Part shown: in pieces, positions 1-8,843 of the stretch
How positions within the stretch are numbered: the stretch's first letter is position 1
Layout of the letters: the number at the start of each line of letters is the position of its first letter
Source of the DNA: Sagittula sp048553715
GTDB taxonomy: Bacteria > Pseudomonadota > Alphaproteobacteria > Rhodobacterales > Rhodobacteraceae
Reading direction: 5' to 3'
Assembly: GCF_048553715.1 (NCBI RefSeq)
Contig: NZ_JBLZNC010000003.1
Coordinates: forward strand, 310,001-374,000
DNA: 64,000 nt
The notes under the pieces: model-generated
Databases searched by the model: none
The model's input: the letters and a program-made list of their open reading frames with translations, nothing else
What the model was told of the DNA's origin: nothing
Program-made: the position numbers and the translations under genes

Positions 1-1
1 G

Positions 2-413
2 CGTTATGAGCTTCGATTGGGCGGAAAAAACCTGGACCAGCTTTCGCCAGGTGAAAAAAGGTCTATTGCTGCTGGTGTTCTACCTGCATCTCGACAGAGA
101 AAAAACACTGCTAATTATCGACCAGCCGGAAGACAACCTCGACAATGACAGCATCTTTACCGTGCTCGCGCGTTGCATTCGCGAGGCTAAGAAATCTCGG
201 CAGGTGGTATTGGTCACTCACAACCCGAATCTTGCCGTCGGGGCCGACGCTGAGCAAATTCTTTAGGCGACGCTCGACAAGGCCGACAACTACAAATTTA
301 CCTATGAAAGTGGTTCGATTGAAAACCCGCGTATCAATGATGCCATCGTCAAAATTCTGGAGGGCTCCAAACCCGCATTCGTTCAACGAAGACTGAAATA
401 CCAGATAAAATAG
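2..413 (+). pseudogene. 3' remnant of a TrlF-type AAA/ABC-like ATPase, frameshifted and with an internal stop
   Basis: The reading frame from base 2 gives an ABC-signature-like LSPGEK, then the match moves to the next frame after a run of six A's (54-59). One A fewer would restore the frame. The second frame reads Walker B LLIIDQPEDNLDN and the switch motif VTHNPNLAV, ends at TAG 264-266, and continues in the same frame with SGSIENPRIN and ILEGSKPAF to a stop at 411-413. This order is known for the C-terminal end of TrlF-family ATPases, which are linked to phage defence. The gene starts outside the window. I infer a dead gene; a sequencing error could explain the A-run but not easily the stop as well. 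Confidence 0.75.
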
Positions 414-847
414 AGTGCCCTCGTAAAAGCATTGATTTGATGCTTCCAAGAATTTCCGCGTTGTAACGGTGCTGCGGCATCAGCGCGACATCGCCGCATG
501 TCTGCTTCCCGGCCCCATTGTCGGGTGGCTCCATCCGGTGGCGTGATCCCGGTGCAATGTCCGCTTCCATGTACTGATGAGGGCGAATTCGCACCCGCAG
601 AGAAGGTCTGCTTCCCGACGGTCTTTGCAATCGATGTGGAACTGAGGTCTGCAGCCAACGTTTGGCAAGGCAACATATGCGACCAACACGTTTTGCGGAC
701 ACGCCCATATTTTGGGTCAGAACTTATCTGGAGTGTGGAGCTTTTTGTGTAGCAAAATGTGTAGCAATCGCTAAGTGCAGAACTCAGTATTTTTGAGTGG
801 CTGCAAAAATAACAACCGTTTTCAATAACTTATCTAAGTTTTTTTGG
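414..847. other. Non-coding stretch between the ATPase remnant and the island boundary
   Basis: No convincing gene is visible; the open frames here overlap each other on both strands without recognisable protein features. A degenerate CTGCTTCC-type motif recurs near 502, 562 and 608. The right end carries a TGTGTAGCA direct repeat and is AT-rich next to the attachment repeat. I read it as the decayed right end of an older integrated element. Confidence 0.5.
746..766 (+). repeat. Direct repeat TGTGTAGCA x2, 12-bp period (possible arm sites of an older element)
   Basis: Two identical 9-bp copies lie at 746-754 and 758-766, about 80 bp outside the 48-bp attachment repeat. Their spacing and position resemble integrase arm-type sites, but the motif differs from the ATTACAC pairs inside the island. 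They may belong to a different, left-hand element. This is inference from position and spacing only. Confidence 0.4.
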
Positions 848-895
848 AATGGTGCCCGGGGGCGGAATCGAACCACCGACACGAGGATTTTCAAT
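848..895. repeat. Left attachment repeat (48 bp, partial tRNA-Phe copy)
   Basis: This copy is identical to 12581-12628 over 48 bp and diverges on both sides. It covers the CCA end, acceptor 3' strand, T arm, variable loop and part of the anticodon arm of tRNA-Phe, then stops, so it cannot make a tRNA. It is the left att site of the island. Confidence 0.9.
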
Positions 896-1342
896 TTTCA
901 TCCTGGATGGCTTGGATTTGTCTGGGCAAATCGGAACCATCTGAAAAGCCTCCAAATTCTCGATGCTCCTGGTGTGCTTATTGTCGATCAGTGTCTGGAA
1001 AATCCCGGAACGTTCCGGCACACATTACACACAAATTACACTTTATTAATCTCGACAGACTTGTTTTGTTCTTGAGTAGAACAGCGTCACAAATCGCGCG
1101 CCTTTCGCGGCGCTTTCATAAAGAAGTTCTGTGATGATTGTGGGAATAGTGGATCGTCGGGCTGCCACGGGAGTTCATCGTGCAGGCATGGGCTGGTCTG
1201 GCAAGTTGCGACGCGCTCGTCCATCCCTTTGCCAGGAATTGCGTAAACGATTTATTATTTGAGGCCGGTCCCATAGGTGGGAGAGTCCGTTTTTTGGGTT
1301 GCGCCACAGTGCCTGTGAGAGAGTTGCAGAATAACTTAACAG
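896..1342. other. Non-coding left end of the island
   Basis: No gene is supported in this 447-bp stretch. It holds a perfect 14-bp palindrome CCGGAACGTTCCGG (1005-1018) and, 5 bp further, two ATTACAC motifs (1024-1030 and 1035-1041). Their position near the att core suggests recombinase or excision-factor binding. The rest shows nothing I recognise. Confidence 0.5.
1024..1041 (+). repeat. ATTACAC x2, 11-bp period: candidate left arm-type integrase sites
   Basis: Copies lie at 1024-1030 and 1035-1041, one helical turn apart. The same pair with the same 11-bp period occurs at the opposite inner end (12516-12533). Presence at both ends and helical phasing point to arm-type sites for the island integrase. 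Confidence 0.55.
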
Positions 1343-2530
1343 CTACAGGGCCTCGTCGAGTAAAGTGCCGCCAGCAAAATTAATTCTGCCGACGCCCCGC
1401 AAACCCTCGACGAAGTGACGCCTGAAATTTGTTTTGCTCATGAGGTCGCGAACTTCTTGGCCGAAGTCGTTGCGGGCTCCGAACACACGCTTCTTGCCTT
1501 CTAGTCTGGGCTCATAGAATTCAGGGAACACACCGTCTCTTGCCATATAGTAGACCGTCTCAGCATCCGCGAATTCATCTTCTGTGAGTCCGCACACGAT
1601 GGCTTCATGAACTTTGGCTTCGTCGCGCATGCTTTGCAGCATCGCGGCGCGGTCGAGTTTGAAATATTCTGTTCCTAGATCATCGGCCTTTTTACGTGGC
1701 GGGTGCAGTTTGTCCCATTGCTTAAGTAGCCAATCCGCCTTGGCGTCCGAGAGATGAGTCAAGTCCGTCTCGATGCCAAGAAGGCCAGAAAGCCCACGGG
1801 TTTCTTGAATTTTGTCGAGTGCAATACTGAACTGCCTGTTGCCTAGTCCGAACCGCTTTTTGATCCTGCGCTTGCATTCGTCGAATTCTGCCGATGCCCA
1901 ATTCTCTCGCTTTGGGAGCATTACGGCAATTTCCGATAGATCACGGCGAGAGCATTGAGTTGTTCTTGTACCCGTCCGCCATTCGTCACACAGCGAATAC
2001 GAACGATTTTTTAGGTTCTTTAGCACTTCCTGTAACTTGCCAAGGCTCTCCCGGATGACGGCAATGTTTGCAAGGGCCTTCCCCTCCATGCTGCGCTGTC
2101 CATCGCGGTTTTCGTGGAAGCGAAGCTCCTGTCCATCGTCGTCAATCTGGGCGAGGCTGTCGACGTAGGGTCGAAGCGCCGACAATCGCTCTCGGAAAAG
2201 CTCGTCGGGCATGACTTTCGATTCAAGGAAGGCCAGATGTGACGCGATATCGTGGTTTTTCGGATGGCCGTCGCTCACTATGTTTGCCCGGACCAACTCC
2301 CCGATCACCAGCTTGAGGGTGAGTTCTATAGCGTGGCGTCCGTTGTAGAGTATTGGCAAAACCAGCGTATCGCGTTTCTCGTACATGCGCTTCTCTAGAA
2401 CCGCCGCAGCCAACTCTATCGCCGCCTCAATGTATCCATCGGCGTAGTTCTCTTCATCGCCTTGACGACCGATGCAGGCGTTCCATTCGGTATCGTCGAT
2501 AAGATCAAAGAATAGGTCAGGCTGTGCCAT
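1343..2530 (-). CDS. Unrecognised 395-aa protein, last gene of the restriction cassette
   Basis: I do not recognise this protein with confidence. It is rich in charged residues and looks largely alpha-helical, with no signal peptide or membrane segment. A segment near residue 65 reads LYNGRHAIELTLK, an Arg-His-x-x-Glu helix similar to ones seen in HEPN-like proteins, but a full Rx4-6H catalytic motif is not clear. It lies 69 bp downstream of the PD-(D/E)XK-like gene on the same strand, so co-transcription with the type ISP enzyme is likely. I infer an accessory or effector role in defence. The ATG start has no obvious Shine-Dalgarno sequence, so translation may depend on the upstream genes. 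Confidence 0.6.
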   Translation of the reverse strand: MAQPDLFFDLIDDTEWNACIGRQGDEENYADGYIEAAIELAAAVLEKRMYEKRDTLVLPILYNGRHAIELTLKLVIGELVRANIVSDGHPKNHDIASHLAFLESKVMPDELFRERLSALRPYVDSLAQIDDDGQELRFHENRDGQRSMEGKALANIAVIRESLGKLQEVLKNLKNRSYSLCDEWRTGTRTTQCSRRDLSEIAVMLPKRENWASAEFDECKRRIKKRFGLGNRQFSIALDKIQETRGLSGLLGIETDLTHLSDAKADWLLKQWDKLHPPRKKADDLGTEYFKLDRAAMLQSMRDEAKVHEAIVCGLTEDEFADAETVYYMARDGVFPEFYEPRLEGKKRVFGARNDFGQEVRDLMSKTNFRRHFVEGLRGVGRINFAGGTLLDEAL

Positions 2531-2599
2531 GGGCAGTCGATGTCCAGTTTGGGAAAGTCATTCAATATCAGCCGTTACATCACGCATTGTGGCGTGGAC

Positions 2600-3223
2600 T
2601 TATTTATCTTTAGGATTCCAATAAAGCGAAACCGCTTTATGTCTAACGCCGAAGTCCAGACCTGAGCACTCGTGCTTGTGAGTAGAAACGAATGATAGAG
2701 GGTTTTCGTCTTCGCCGTCAGAAGTACTGACGTCCGGATTTCGGGTTACTAACTCTTCCCGCCACTTGGACACTACGACCATTGGATTCTGGACAAAGCA
2801 ATAGATCAAGACGTCTCCTTGATCTTGCCCATAGTTGCCCGTCGAGTACCGGGTAGATAACTGTTGAAAGCCCTTGTCTAACCAAGAATAGCTGCTGTGA
2901 ATTTTAGCTTCCGCCAGCCATAAAAAGTCGTCACGCTCTTCAACGACAATGTCGCAATGCCCCCCGACAGAGGCGTTGTGTACAGCCTTCACACCGCCTA
3001 TCTTGAGCATACTGCAGACTTGAACAGTCAGACCATCTTCATCGTCATCTTGCTTCTTTTCGCGGTGTTTCACCAGTTCACTACAGGCGAAGTCAACAAG
3101 TCTTCTGACCGCTCGCACACGACCATCGTGATCTTGCGCATAGACAAAATCTATACCAGCTTCCTGCGCCGTTCCTAAAAACGGGGCTTTGAGCGCGGCG
3201 AGAGCGTCCGGGGTGATCGTCAT
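2600..3223 (-). CDS. PD-(D/E)XK-like nuclease-fold protein, accessory to the type ISP enzyme
   Basis: This 207-aa protein shows a typical PD-(D/E)XK active-site layout: GGHCDIVVEE (Asp91), then WLAEAKI (Glu105 and Lys107) after about a dozen residues, then GFQQL (Gln near 120). Family knowledge makes Asp/Glu/Lys the metal-binding triad of a nuclease. The ATG at 3223 overlaps the stop of the 1769-aa gene by 4 bp (ATGA), so translation is coupled. Type ISP enzymes already carry a nuclease domain, so a second nuclease-like partner is unusual. It could be a second nuclease, a structural subunit or an inactive relative; all triad residues look intact. The exact family is unknown to me. Confidence 0.75.
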   Translation of the reverse strand: MTITPDALAALKAPFLGTAQEAGIDFVYAQDHDGRVRAVRRLVDFACSELVKHREKKQDDDEDGLTVQVCSMLKIGGVKAVHNASVGGHCDIVVEERDDFLWLAEAKIHSSYSWLDKGFQQLSTRYSTGNYGQDQGDVLIYCFVQNPMVVVSKWREELVTRNPDVSTSDGEDENPLSFVSTHKHECSGLDFGVRHKAVSLYWNPKDK

Positions 3224-6200
3224 GAGACCGGCACCTCAAACAGATCGCTGTCCAATTCGAAGAAGGGCACAACCCGTTCAGATGCGCCTACGACATCCTC
3301 GTTTGTCAACGGATGCAGGACCGTATCGACATCCAGCGCGCGTTGGAATTCTTCAGGACTAAGCGGATGCCGCGTGCCGTCATCATCTACGCATTCCGCT
3401 GAGGCGCGGAAGATCGCGTATTCGGACTGCACCAAGATCGCCAAAGCCGCGATCACATCCTTGGTCAGTTCGTCCCTTCCCAGAAGCTCTAGGAGGCCGC
3501 GGACGCGTAGGGTTTGCTCTGGGTTCACCTTGCCCCCACTGACAGCGTCGACGATTTGTAGGGCCGTCTGAGCCGCTTCTGTACCCACCCAGTGTTCGTT
3601 GATGGCTGACTTAAGCTCAGCGACGGTGCGGACGCCTTTTTGCTCACCCGTATCGATGTCCAGCGGAGGGAGGCTGTTGACGACCTTCATCGTCTCAAGG
3701 CTGACGGTGATCACGCGTAGGAACAGCTCCAGCGGATATTTGGGGTCGCCGACCGTCTCGTTGGCGTAGTCGTTGGCGTCGTTGACGATGCCGCTTTTCT
3801 TGTCGGTCTTCACGACCTGCCGTTCCATCACCCATTCCAACGCGGGCTTGCCGTTGACGACGTAATCATAGGCTTCCAGCGGTATGTTCTGGAGCGTGAT
3901 GTTGTCGTTGTAGATGACGGTCGTGAGGTCCTTTTCCTTGCCCGTGCCGCCCCACTTCCATTTGTTGGTGTGCTTGACACGGTAGAAGGCGACGGGGTCG
4001 TTCTGGGCCTCTGGGATAAGCCGGTGGTCGCCTTCTTTGAAGGTGACCATATACGGTTTAACGCTTTCGAAGTTCACATGCAGATTGCCCAGCGCGCGGC
4101 CTGCATCGCGGAAGGCGGCGAAATCTTCGAAGGTCCTGACCGCCGGGATGCGGGGGAGCTGTTTGACAAGATTGTTCTTGAAACGCTCGCGGTACTCCGG
4201 CGAGTGCAGGAGGCCGTAGATATAGTAGAACAGGTCCTCTTTGCTGATCTCTTGTCCCGGATAGGCGGCATGGAAATGGGAAAGGCCTTCGTCTGTGATG
4301 GCGTCGCGGCGCTGCAAGTTGCCATCAGGATCATCAGTCGAGAAGAGACCTTCTTCAGGTTCTCTTTCTTCGAAAAGATAAAGAGGGAAGCACTGGCTGT
4401 TGTAGTGAAATTTGTGCTCGGTCATCCGATCACTCATCAGCGCGCTGAAGTGCTTTGCCTCACCGATACCCGTCAGACAGATTGTTCTGTTTTGGGCTGA
4501 GGGTGCAGGGTACAGCTCTCGCATCTGGTAGATGCTGTTGTTGAATTGCCTGTCAAAGTACATCCATTGAGGTTGAAACGGACGGTACAGTATCGGCACA
4601 ATCCGTTCTTCGGAGAACTCACCTCGCCTGCGTTTTTTGAGGTCCGCCCGAAGCGTTCCGTCCCAGCTAATCAGTTTCGTATCGGTGCTCGCTGTGAAAC
4701 CATCTGGGTCGAAGGCAAGACGATCAACTTCATCGTTGTAGAAATCAATCATTTGACCCATCTTTGCTGAGACCGTATCGGCGGATGAGTTGATGCACCA
4801 ATAGTCTCTGTTGGTTTTCACACCGCTAGAATAGTTTCCAAAAATTGCCCCTACGGCCCCTTTGATCTTGCTTCCAATGTTGACGCCAAGCTCAAAACTT
4901 GGATCGCGTTGGTTCAACCAATCATTCTCCCTATTTGGGACAATTTCGGACCATAGGCTTTTCTCACCTATCCCATTTATTGAAGCGAATTCCCGTGTGA
5001 TTTGAAGTTTCTGTTTTTGGTCGAGATAATCGTCCACAGCATAGAAGCGTATCCGACCGGCAGGTTCGCGTTGAGGCTGTTTGGCCAGAACAGTTATCGC
5101 AATCGGGGAGCGGCTACCCGAAAGGAAGATTTTACCGCCCTCCCGACGCGAGGTTTCACCCTCAGTTCTTTGGTTTCCTCTAAGGTGAAATATCGAAATT
5201 TCAGTGAAATCCTCGACCAAGCACTGACGCATCCCGTCCATGGCGTTGCCATCGACCCAACCCGCATCCGTGACAAAGGCGATTACTCCTGCGTCTCCCA
5301 AGCGATCAGTTGCCCAACGAAATGCTCTAATGTAACTGTTTTTTAGAGCAGTTTTGAGTTTGGCTTTTGATTTCGCTGCATATGTTTGGGCAATTTTTGA
5401 ATCTAGATTAGCGTAATCGATGTTTGATGCTTCATCGTTATCATCGCGTTGCCCGCCTGAGTACGGAGGGTTCCCAACGATCACACGGATATCCAGCTCT
5501 TTCTGACGGGTGCGGCGCTCAGAGTTATCAGGGAGCAGTTTCGCGATCATGTCGCGCTCTTGCTCGTACATCTGGAATGTATCGGTAAGCAGGATGCCCT
5601 TGAACGGCTCATATGGCGCGTCCTTGTTCAGCTCCCCTTGAGCCAGCTCGTGATAGACCGTCTCGATGTTTACGGCGGCGATGTAATAGGCCAGCAACAC
5701 GATCTCGTTGGCGTGAATCTCGTGCTTGTATTTGCGCTCCAGTTCTTCCGGCGCGATCAGGCCAGATTGCAGCAAGCGGGTGATGAAGGTGCCGGTCCCG
5801 GTGAAGGGGTCAAGGATGTGGACGCCTTGCGACCCAAGCGTTTGCCCAAACTGGGCCTTCAGCACGTCGTTGACCGAATGCAGGATGAAGTCGACCACCT
5901 CAACAGGTGTGTAGACGATGCCAAGGCGTTGGGTGAGGACGGGGAAGGCCCCTTTGAAGAAGCTGTCGTAGAGCTTCAGGATCAGCTCTTGCCGCCCGTT
6001 TGCCGTGACCACGTCCGCCGCGCGGCGTTGGACGCTGGCGTAGAACTTCTGAAGGCTTTCTGACTCCTTGGACAGGTTGTGCTGATCAAGCTGGCCCAGC
6101 ACGATCTCCATCGCGCGAGAAACGGGGTTTTCCTTGGTGAACTCGCTGGATTTGAAGAGTGCGTCGAAGACCGGTTTTGTGATGAGGTGCTGGGCGAGCA

Positions 6201-8529
6201 TTTCAATCGCTTCGTCTTCGGTGATCTCGGGGTTCAGGTCGTCCTGAAGTTCGGCAAGGAAGGCGAGGAAGGCTTCGCGTTCCGGTCCCTCCTGCGCGAC
6301 AATGGTCTTAATGCGGGTGATGTGGGTCTGGGCGATCTTTGCGATGTCCTTTGCCCATTTGTCCCAGTATTCCCGGGTTCCGCATTTCTCGACGATCTTC
6401 GCCATGATGGCGCGGGTAAACTCGTCAAAGACAAAGGCCTGTTGCGCGTCAGAGTCATCTGTACGGCGGGGCGCTGGGCCTTCCTTGCCTATCTCGGAAC
6501 CCGGCTTGCTGCGCTTCTGCTTATTCGTGTCAAAGTCGTCGACGACCGCCGTCAGTTCTTTCAGCTCGCTCTCCGAGGAAATGCTAATCAGCTCCACCTT
6601 ATCGCTGATATCCTCGCCCAGCTCCGCTTGGTTGATACGTGCGTCCAGACGCTCGTCGTGGGCGCGTAGGGCGTTGAGGATTTGCCAGACGACCTTGTAG
6701 CGCTCATTGTCGTTAAGTGCGTCCTCTGGCTTCGTATTGGGCGGAATGGCGACGGGCAGGATCACATAGCCCAGCTTCTTCCCCTCAGCGCGCCGCATAA
6801 CGCGGCCTACAGACTGGACAACGTCGATCTGGCTCTTGCGAGGGTGCATGAACATGATCGCGTCCAGAGCGGGCACGTCGACACCCTCAGAGAGCACCTT
6901 GGCATTCGTAAGGATGCGGCACGTGTTGTCTCCCGCGTCCGCCTTTAACCAGTTGAGCAATTCCTCACGCGAGCTGGCGTTGTAGCTGCCGTCAATATGG
7001 CGAACTTCGGTGCTTAGATGGCGGTCGTCGTCGATCAGATCATTGCCAACGTATTCGTCGACTACCTGCGTGAACTCATCTTCGATGATCTCGGATTTCT
7101 TGATGCTTTGGCAGAAGGCCAGAGCACGCTTCATCGGGCGCGGGTCAAACTCCAAATCCTTCGCGAGGTCGCTTTTCGTCAGAGCCTTATAGCACCCGAT
7201 GATCTTCGTCGCGTCGTCCAGTGTAAGTTCTGGGCCGTCCTTGAGGCGGTTCTGGATCGTCTGCGATACCAAGCCTTCATCAACGGCAAGGACGACCACC
7301 TTGTAATCTGTCAGAAGTTGGTTCTCGACGGCCCAACCGAAGCCACGATGGAACAGGTCTTTGCCGAACTTATCCTCATCATCCATGGACGCCAGACGGG
7401 CGTCGTAGTCGTCTGCTTTGCGTTTGGCTGTATCCGCGAAGATGCGCGGCGTCGCGGTCATGTAGAGGCGTTTTTTAGCCGCGACGTAGGCGTTGTCGTG
7501 GATGCGGACAAAGGTACTGTCGTCTTCGTCCTTGAGCGTTACGCCCGTCGTACGATGCGCCTCGTCACAAATGACCAAATCAAACTCTGGCAGGTCGTGG
7601 TTCTTCTGGGCGCGGGTGAGAACGTCAATCGAATGATATGTAGAAAACACCACTGTCATTTGATCCGATGGCGCGGATAGGACCTGACGGGCCAGCTTCT
7701 CGGGGTCTGTCGTCGCAGGAAACGCCAGATCATGCACGTTCAGATCAAGGCTGTCTGCGTCGGCTCTGCGCCCCACTTTCGTATCCGAACAGGCGGAGAA
7801 TGCGGTGAACGGATTCTCGCTATCATTCTTCCATTCTCGGACCGTTTGCGACATCAAAGCAAGCGAAGGAACCATGAACAGAACGCGCTTTCCCGGTCCC
7901 GCGAGAGTTTCCGCTATTCGTAGCCCTGTGAAGGTCTTCCCCGTACCGCAAGCCATGATCAGCTTGCCGCGATCTGCCGTTTCCAGCCCAGTCTGGACTT
8001 CGCGAAGCGCGTCTCTCTGGTGGTCTCGAAGCTGCTTTTTAGGCGCTAGGCTAACCGTACCAGAGCGGATGAATTGTGACCAATCAATGCGGCTTGCCTC
8101 AAGTTCTGCGACACTGATCCTGTTCCATTCCTTGGAAAGCTTGTCCAAAGTTTCCTGCGTATTGCGCCCAAGCTCTTTGTGCGTGGTGTCTGCGATGACC
8201 AACCGGGTAAAGAGGTCATTCGATGATGCGGATATGAAACTGTCGATATCGGGTTTTTGGATGGTTTGGTTAGGGGCGTAGAACTTGCATTGGATAGCAG
8301 CAAAACCAGACCCGTCGGACAATGTACCAACGAGATCAATGCCAGTGTCAGTGTTGCTCCATCCCCGCGATGCCGCCCAATCTGCAAACGGCTCAACCTT
8401 TGAATAGTATTGGCGTTGAGTATCGTCGTTTTCCATAAACACGCGAATGAGGCGTTCAAAATAGTCACCCTTTTCACGCTCGGTCCGCGCGGATGCGCGG
8501 TACTCTTCTAAAATGTCTTGAAGAAGCAC
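3220..8529 (-). CDS. Type ISP restriction-modification enzyme (nuclease, translocase and methyltransferase in one chain)
   Basis: The 1769-aa protein carries a full restriction-modification system in one polypeptide. Residues 60-85 hold an Mrr-like nuclease motif (GIDLVG and AIQCKFY, Asp65/Gln80/Lys82). An SF2 helicase follows with Walker A ACGTGKTFT (about 193-201), DEAH at 322-325, a TATP motif and QSVGRVMRR. An N6-adenine methyltransferase comes next with YTPVEVVDF, DPFTGTGTF and NPPYSGG. The C-terminal third should hold target recognition. This domain order is that of LlaGI/LlaBIII-type enzymes, which methylate one strand of an asymmetric site and cut after translocation; they are somewhat shorter, near 1570 aa. 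The start is GTG with an AGGA about 10 bp upstream. It is the first gene of the three-gene cassette. Confidence 0.92.
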   Translation of the reverse strand: MLLQDILEEYRASARTEREKGDYFERLIRVFMENDDTQRQYYSKVEPFADWAASRGWSNTDTGIDLVGTLSDGSGFAAIQCKFYAPNQTIQKPDIDSFISASSNDLFTRLVIADTTHKELGRNTQETLDKLSKEWNRISVAELEASRIDWSQFIRSGTVSLAPKKQLRDHQRDALREVQTGLETADRGKLIMACGTGKTFTGLRIAETLAGPGKRVLFMVPSLALMSQTVREWKNDSENPFTAFSACSDTKVGRRADADSLDLNVHDLAFPATTDPEKLARQVLSAPSDQMTVVFSTYHSIDVLTRAQKNHDLPEFDLVICDEAHRTTGVTLKDEDDSTFVRIHDNAYVAAKKRLYMTATPRIFADTAKRKADDYDARLASMDDEDKFGKDLFHRGFGWAVENQLLTDYKVVVLAVDEGLVSQTIQNRLKDGPELTLDDATKIIGCYKALTKSDLAKDLEFDPRPMKRALAFCQSIKKSEIIEDEFTQVVDEYVGNDLIDDDRHLSTEVRHIDGSYNASSREELLNWLKADAGDNTCRILTNAKVLSEGVDVPALDAIMFMHPRKSQIDVVQSVGRVMRRAEGKKLGYVILPVAIPPNTKPEDALNDNERYKVVWQILNALRAHDERLDARINQAELGEDISDKVELISISSESELKELTAVVDDFDTNKQKRSKPGSEIGKEGPAPRRTDDSDAQQAFVFDEFTRAIMAKIVEKCGTREYWDKWAKDIAKIAQTHITRIKTIVAQEGPEREAFLAFLAELQDDLNPEITEDEAIEMLAQHLITKPVFDALFKSSEFTKENPVSRAMEIVLGQLDQHNLSKESESLQKFYASVQRRAADVVTANGRQELILKLYDSFFKGAFPVLTQRLGIVYTPVEVVDFILHSVNDVLKAQFGQTLGSQGVHILDPFTGTGTFITRLLQSGLIAPEELERKYKHEIHANEIVLLAYYIAAVNIETVYHELAQGELNKDAPYEPFKGILLTDTFQMYEQERDMIAKLLPDNSERRTRQKELDIRVIVGNPPYSGGQRDDNDEASNIDYANLDSKIAQTYAAKSKAKLKTALKNSYIRAFRWATDRLGDAGVIAFVTDAGWVDGNAMDGMRQCLVEDFTEISIFHLRGNQRTEGETSRREGGKIFLSGSRSPIAITVLAKQPQREPAGRIRFYAVDDYLDQKQKLQITREFASINGIGEKSLWSEIVPNRENDWLNQRDPSFELGVNIGSKIKGAVGAIFGNYSSGVKTNRDYWCINSSADTVSAKMGQMIDFYNDEVDRLAFDPDGFTASTDTKLISWDGTLRADLKKRRRGEFSEERIVPILYRPFQPQWMYFDRQFNNSIYQMRELYPAPSAQNRTICLTGIGEAKHFSALMSDRMTEHKFHYNSQCFPLYLFEEREPEEGLFSTDDPDGNLQRRDAITDEGLSHFHAAYPGQEISKEDLFYYIYGLLHSPEYRERFKNNLVKQLPRIPAVRTFEDFAAFRDAGRALGNLHVNFESVKPYMVTFKEGDHRLIPEAQNDPVAFYRVKHTNKWKWGGTGKEKDLTTVIYNDNITLQNIPLEAYDYVVNGKPALEWVMERQVVKTDKKSGIVNDANDYANETVGDPKYPLELFLRVITVSLETMKVVNSLPPLDIDTGEQKGVRTVAELKSAINEHWVGTEAAQTALQIVDAVSGGKVNPEQTLRVRGLLELLGRDELTKDVIAALAILVQSEYAIFRASAECVDDDGTRHPLSPEEFQRALDVDTVLHPLTNEDVVGASERVVPFFELDSDLFEVPVS

Positions 8530-8843
8530 CCGTCATTATCCTGTTTACTGGTTTTGTTCTTCCGACTAACTGTCGGTTAGGGAACCCTAGCGAGTGCTGG
8601 GCATACCGTCCACCGCCGCGTCTGCCTCGATCTCGTCTCGCTCCCACATCAGCCCGAACTCCTGGGTCCAGTCGCGGATTTCCAGTAGTTCGACAAGCTG
8701 CGCGTGGGTTAGATCGTTATTTTTCCGGCCATGTGCGAGGGTCTACCCTCTTCCAAGTAAACGCGCTCTAGCGGTCAGTAGAGGGGGACGGACGTCGTCG
8801 CTTTTACAGCTTGGTCACTCCAGCAATCTTTACGCTGACGTCC
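8530..8843. other. Region upstream of the restriction cassette
   Basis: Apart from the Mod-like remnant this holds no gene. It must contain the promoter of the minus-strand cassette. Short dyads are visible near the cassette start: CTAAC-N5-GTTAG (8566-8580), AGGGAACCCT (8579-8588), and GAGGGT-CT-ACCCTC (8737-8750). Any could be an operator; I cannot tell which. Confidence 0.4.
8587..8732 (-). pseudogene. N-terminal remnant resembling a type III Mod methyltransferase
   Basis: A short minus-strand frame reads NDLTHAQLVELLEIRDW, then TQEFGLMWERDEIEADAA, before running into an unrelated end and TAG at 8587-8589. This wording resembles the N-terminus of type III restriction-modification adenine methyltransferases (Mod). 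The only nearby ATG (8730-8732) is out of frame by one base, at a GGAAAAAT run. The methylase body is absent. I infer a truncated leftover of an earlier methylase gene. The family call is from memory of the motif and is not certain. Confidence 0.5.

Noticed and set aside
848..895. A second tRNA-Phe gene
   Set aside because: Only the 3' part is present; the 5' half with D arm and acceptor strand is missing, so it is an att copy.
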